Assembly: GCA_023701265.1 (NCBI GenBank)
Contig: JAMPXI010000015.1
Span: 1 to 33,045 of the forward strand
From: Desulfuromonadales bacterium
GTDB taxonomy: Bacteria > Desulfobacterota > Desulfuromonadia > Desulfuromonadales > BM103
DNA: 33,045 nucleotides
Reading direction: 5' to 3'
Under the pieces are notes generated by a model. That model did not search any database and was not told where the DNA came from. It saw only the letters and a program-made list of their open reading frames with translations. Positions 32,086 to 33,045 of the stretch are shown here, piece after piece; positions within the stretch are counted from its first letter, which is position 1; each line of letters starts with the position of its first letter. The position numbers were made by a program, and so were the translations under genes.

Positions 32086-32412
32086 ATGCACAAGGTTGAT
32101 CTCTACCTTCTGAAGAATTCCTGTTACGTTTTCCTGCTGGCCAACATCATCGCCTATATCCCGAAAGGGCCGTATCTCTTTCCGTGGCTGAACGCCATCG
32201 CCCTCGCGCTTTGCCTGCTGTTGTTTTTTCTGATCAGGCTGACGCTCCGGCGGTATTCCGACGAATTCGGGATGAGCCGGGAAGACGTCAAGGATCTCCT
32301 CGGGAAGTACATCGAAGACGACAAGAAGGGGAAAGTGTCGTTTTACGATTACCTGAAGAAACGGGCGGCGCGACAGCCCGGCCCGCCCGACGCTTCAGCG
32401 GTCGAACGTTGA
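32086..32412 (+). CDS. Small membrane protein of unknown function
   Basis: This 108-residue protein has two likely membrane helices at about residues 12-28 and 34-53, the second ending in R-L-T-L-R-R. A charged cytoplasmic tail follows (D-E-F-G-M-S-R-E-D-V-K-D-L-L-G-K-Y-I-E-D-D-K-K-G), which looks helical. No family is recognised. A GGGAGGAAGAA ribosome site precedes the ATG closely. It is convergent with the methyltransferase gene, with only 7 bases between the stops. Confidence 0.75.
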   Translation: MHKVDLYLLKNSCYVFLLANIIAYIPKGPYLFPWLNAIALALCLLLFFLIRLTLRRYSDEFGMSREDVKDLLGKYIEDDKKGKVSFYDYLKKRAARQPGPPDASAVER

Positions 32413-32419
32413 CCGATCG

Positions 32420-33045
32420 TCACCGCCCTACCCGCAGCGACAGCGGCCAGATCACCCTCCTTCGTTGTTCCTCTTCCCGCCATAGCGGCGCCAGTTGATT
32501 CTCCAGTGAAATCACCGGATCACAACCGTTGGCCGCAGTAAACCGCCCCGTCGCCGACCAGCTCCGGAAATACCCCAGCAGTTGCGGCAGGGTCCAGTCG
32601 GCCTCCATGGCGAAGGGCGGCGCGGCGATCTCCACGAACGGGAAGGGGAGCGAGCGGTAGCCGTTCTCGACATGAGCCCGTTCGGGGGGCCAGTACGGAC
32701 CGACCGTGTCGCGGTAGAAGTGCTGGACCAGAGCGTCCACCTCCGTCCCTTCGACCGTCAGCACGCCGTAGGTCCACACCGCCAGCACTCCGCCCGGACG
32801 CAGTACGCGCCGGACCTCGGCGTAGAAACCGGCAAGGTCGAACCAGTGCAGTGCCTGCGCCACCGTGACCAGGTCGACCGAGGAGTCCAGCAGTCCGGAC
32901 GCCTCCGCCGGCGCAACCCGGTATTCGATGCGCGGGTGTGGAAGGGCCGCGTCGATCTGTGCAGGGCTGGCGTCCGTGGCCACCACGCGCGCGAAGTGCG
33001 CGGCAAGGTCGGTTGAGGCCTGGCCGCTGCCGGCGGCGCAGTCCC
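32420..33045 (-). CDS. Class I SAM-dependent methyltransferase (5' end outside window)
   Basis: The frame is open to the right edge. The first residues seen, D-C-A-A-G-S-G-Q-A-S, are the SAM-binding motif I, so the true start lies beyond 33045 and the internal GTG at 32986 is not the start. A motif-II-like V-V-A-T-D-A-S follows, then D-L-V-T-V-A-Q-A-L-H-W-F-D and L-R-P-G-G-V-L-A-V-W-T-Y. This order and the A-L-H-W-F and S-W-S-A-T-G-R segments resemble small-molecule methyltransferases of the yeast Crg1 / trans-aconitate methyltransferase type. The substrate is unknown. About 207 residues are visible, which is most of the enzyme. Confidence 0.9.
   Translation of the reverse strand, partial: DCAAGSGQASTDLAAHFARVVATDASPAQIDAALPHPRIEYRVAPAEASGLLDSSVDLVTVAQALHWFDLAGFYAEVRRVLRPGGVLAVWTYGVLTVEGTEVDALVQHFYRDTVGPYWPPERAHVENGYRSLPFPFVEIAAPPFAMEADWTLPQLLGYFRSWSATGRFTAANGCDPVISLENQLAPLWREEEQRRRVIWPLSLRVGR

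Overview
This is a GC-rich chromosomal segment that looks like a Desulfuromonadales-type (Geobacter/Desulfuromonas/Pelobacter relative) deltaproteobacterium. The evidence is a four-gene membrane-bound [NiFe] uptake hydrogenase operon (small, large, b-type cytochrome, protease), a GTP-type PEP carboxykinase, a chemotaxis operon carrying both CheC and CheD, a GAF-GGDEF protein, a MacAB-TolC exporter, and short GTAGGGGC-type and GGCTGCTsAAAAA-type interspersed palindromes. The assignment rests on gene content and protein style, not on a marker gene.

Layout. 1-1357 (minus): the start of a secreted protein with four DUF4214 repeats and Ig-like repeats, cut by the left edge. 1520-4799: a DUF815 AAA+ ATPase (minus), hslO/Hsp33 (plus) and rimO (minus). 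4943-13130 (all minus): thiL, cheR, an MCP, cheW, cheY, cheA, cheC, cheD and a LolA-like gene, apparently one long operon with a 160-bp imperfect palindrome inserted between cheY and cheA. No cheB is present. 13444-15297 (plus): pckG with a clear terminator. 15371-19913 (minus): the hydrogenase operon, ending in a monohaem cytochrome c lipoprotein. 20256-22786 (plus): a zinc-ribbon-like BCAM0308-family protein, archease and the RNA ligase RtcB, an RNA-repair cassette. 22866-23759: an NDUFA9-like atypical SDR. 24087-25130: a diguanylate cyclase candidate. 25381-29982 (plus): a TolC/MacA/MacB-type exporter with coupled start codons. 30095-31755 (minus): a three-gene unit of a 54-residue protein, an exported helix-hairpin-helix protein and a PAS histidine kinase with a cysteine cluster, preceded by a strong hairpin terminator. 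32086-32412 (plus): a small membrane protein. 32420-33045 (minus): a class I methyltransferase cut by the right edge.

How the parts work together. The hydrogenase small subunit carries a Tat signal and a C-terminal anchor, so H2 is oxidised on the periplasmic side. Electrons would leave through the b-type cytochrome and perhaps the linked cytochrome c lipoprotein. The chemotaxis genes form a nearly complete signalling pathway. Archease activates RtcB for RNA joining, and the CxxC protein translated just ahead of them is a plausible RNA-related partner.

The most notable points are: an Asp in place of the second proximal-cluster Cys of the hydrogenase small subunit; the BCAM0308-archease-RtcB cassette; the hairpin at 31826-31862, whose loop on the minus transcript matches the anti-Shine-Dalgarno sequence; and the mobile-looking palindromes lodged inside operons next to start codons. 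No tRNA, rRNA, CRISPR array or transposase gene was seen. Two of the edge genes run off the window and their start or end is unknown.
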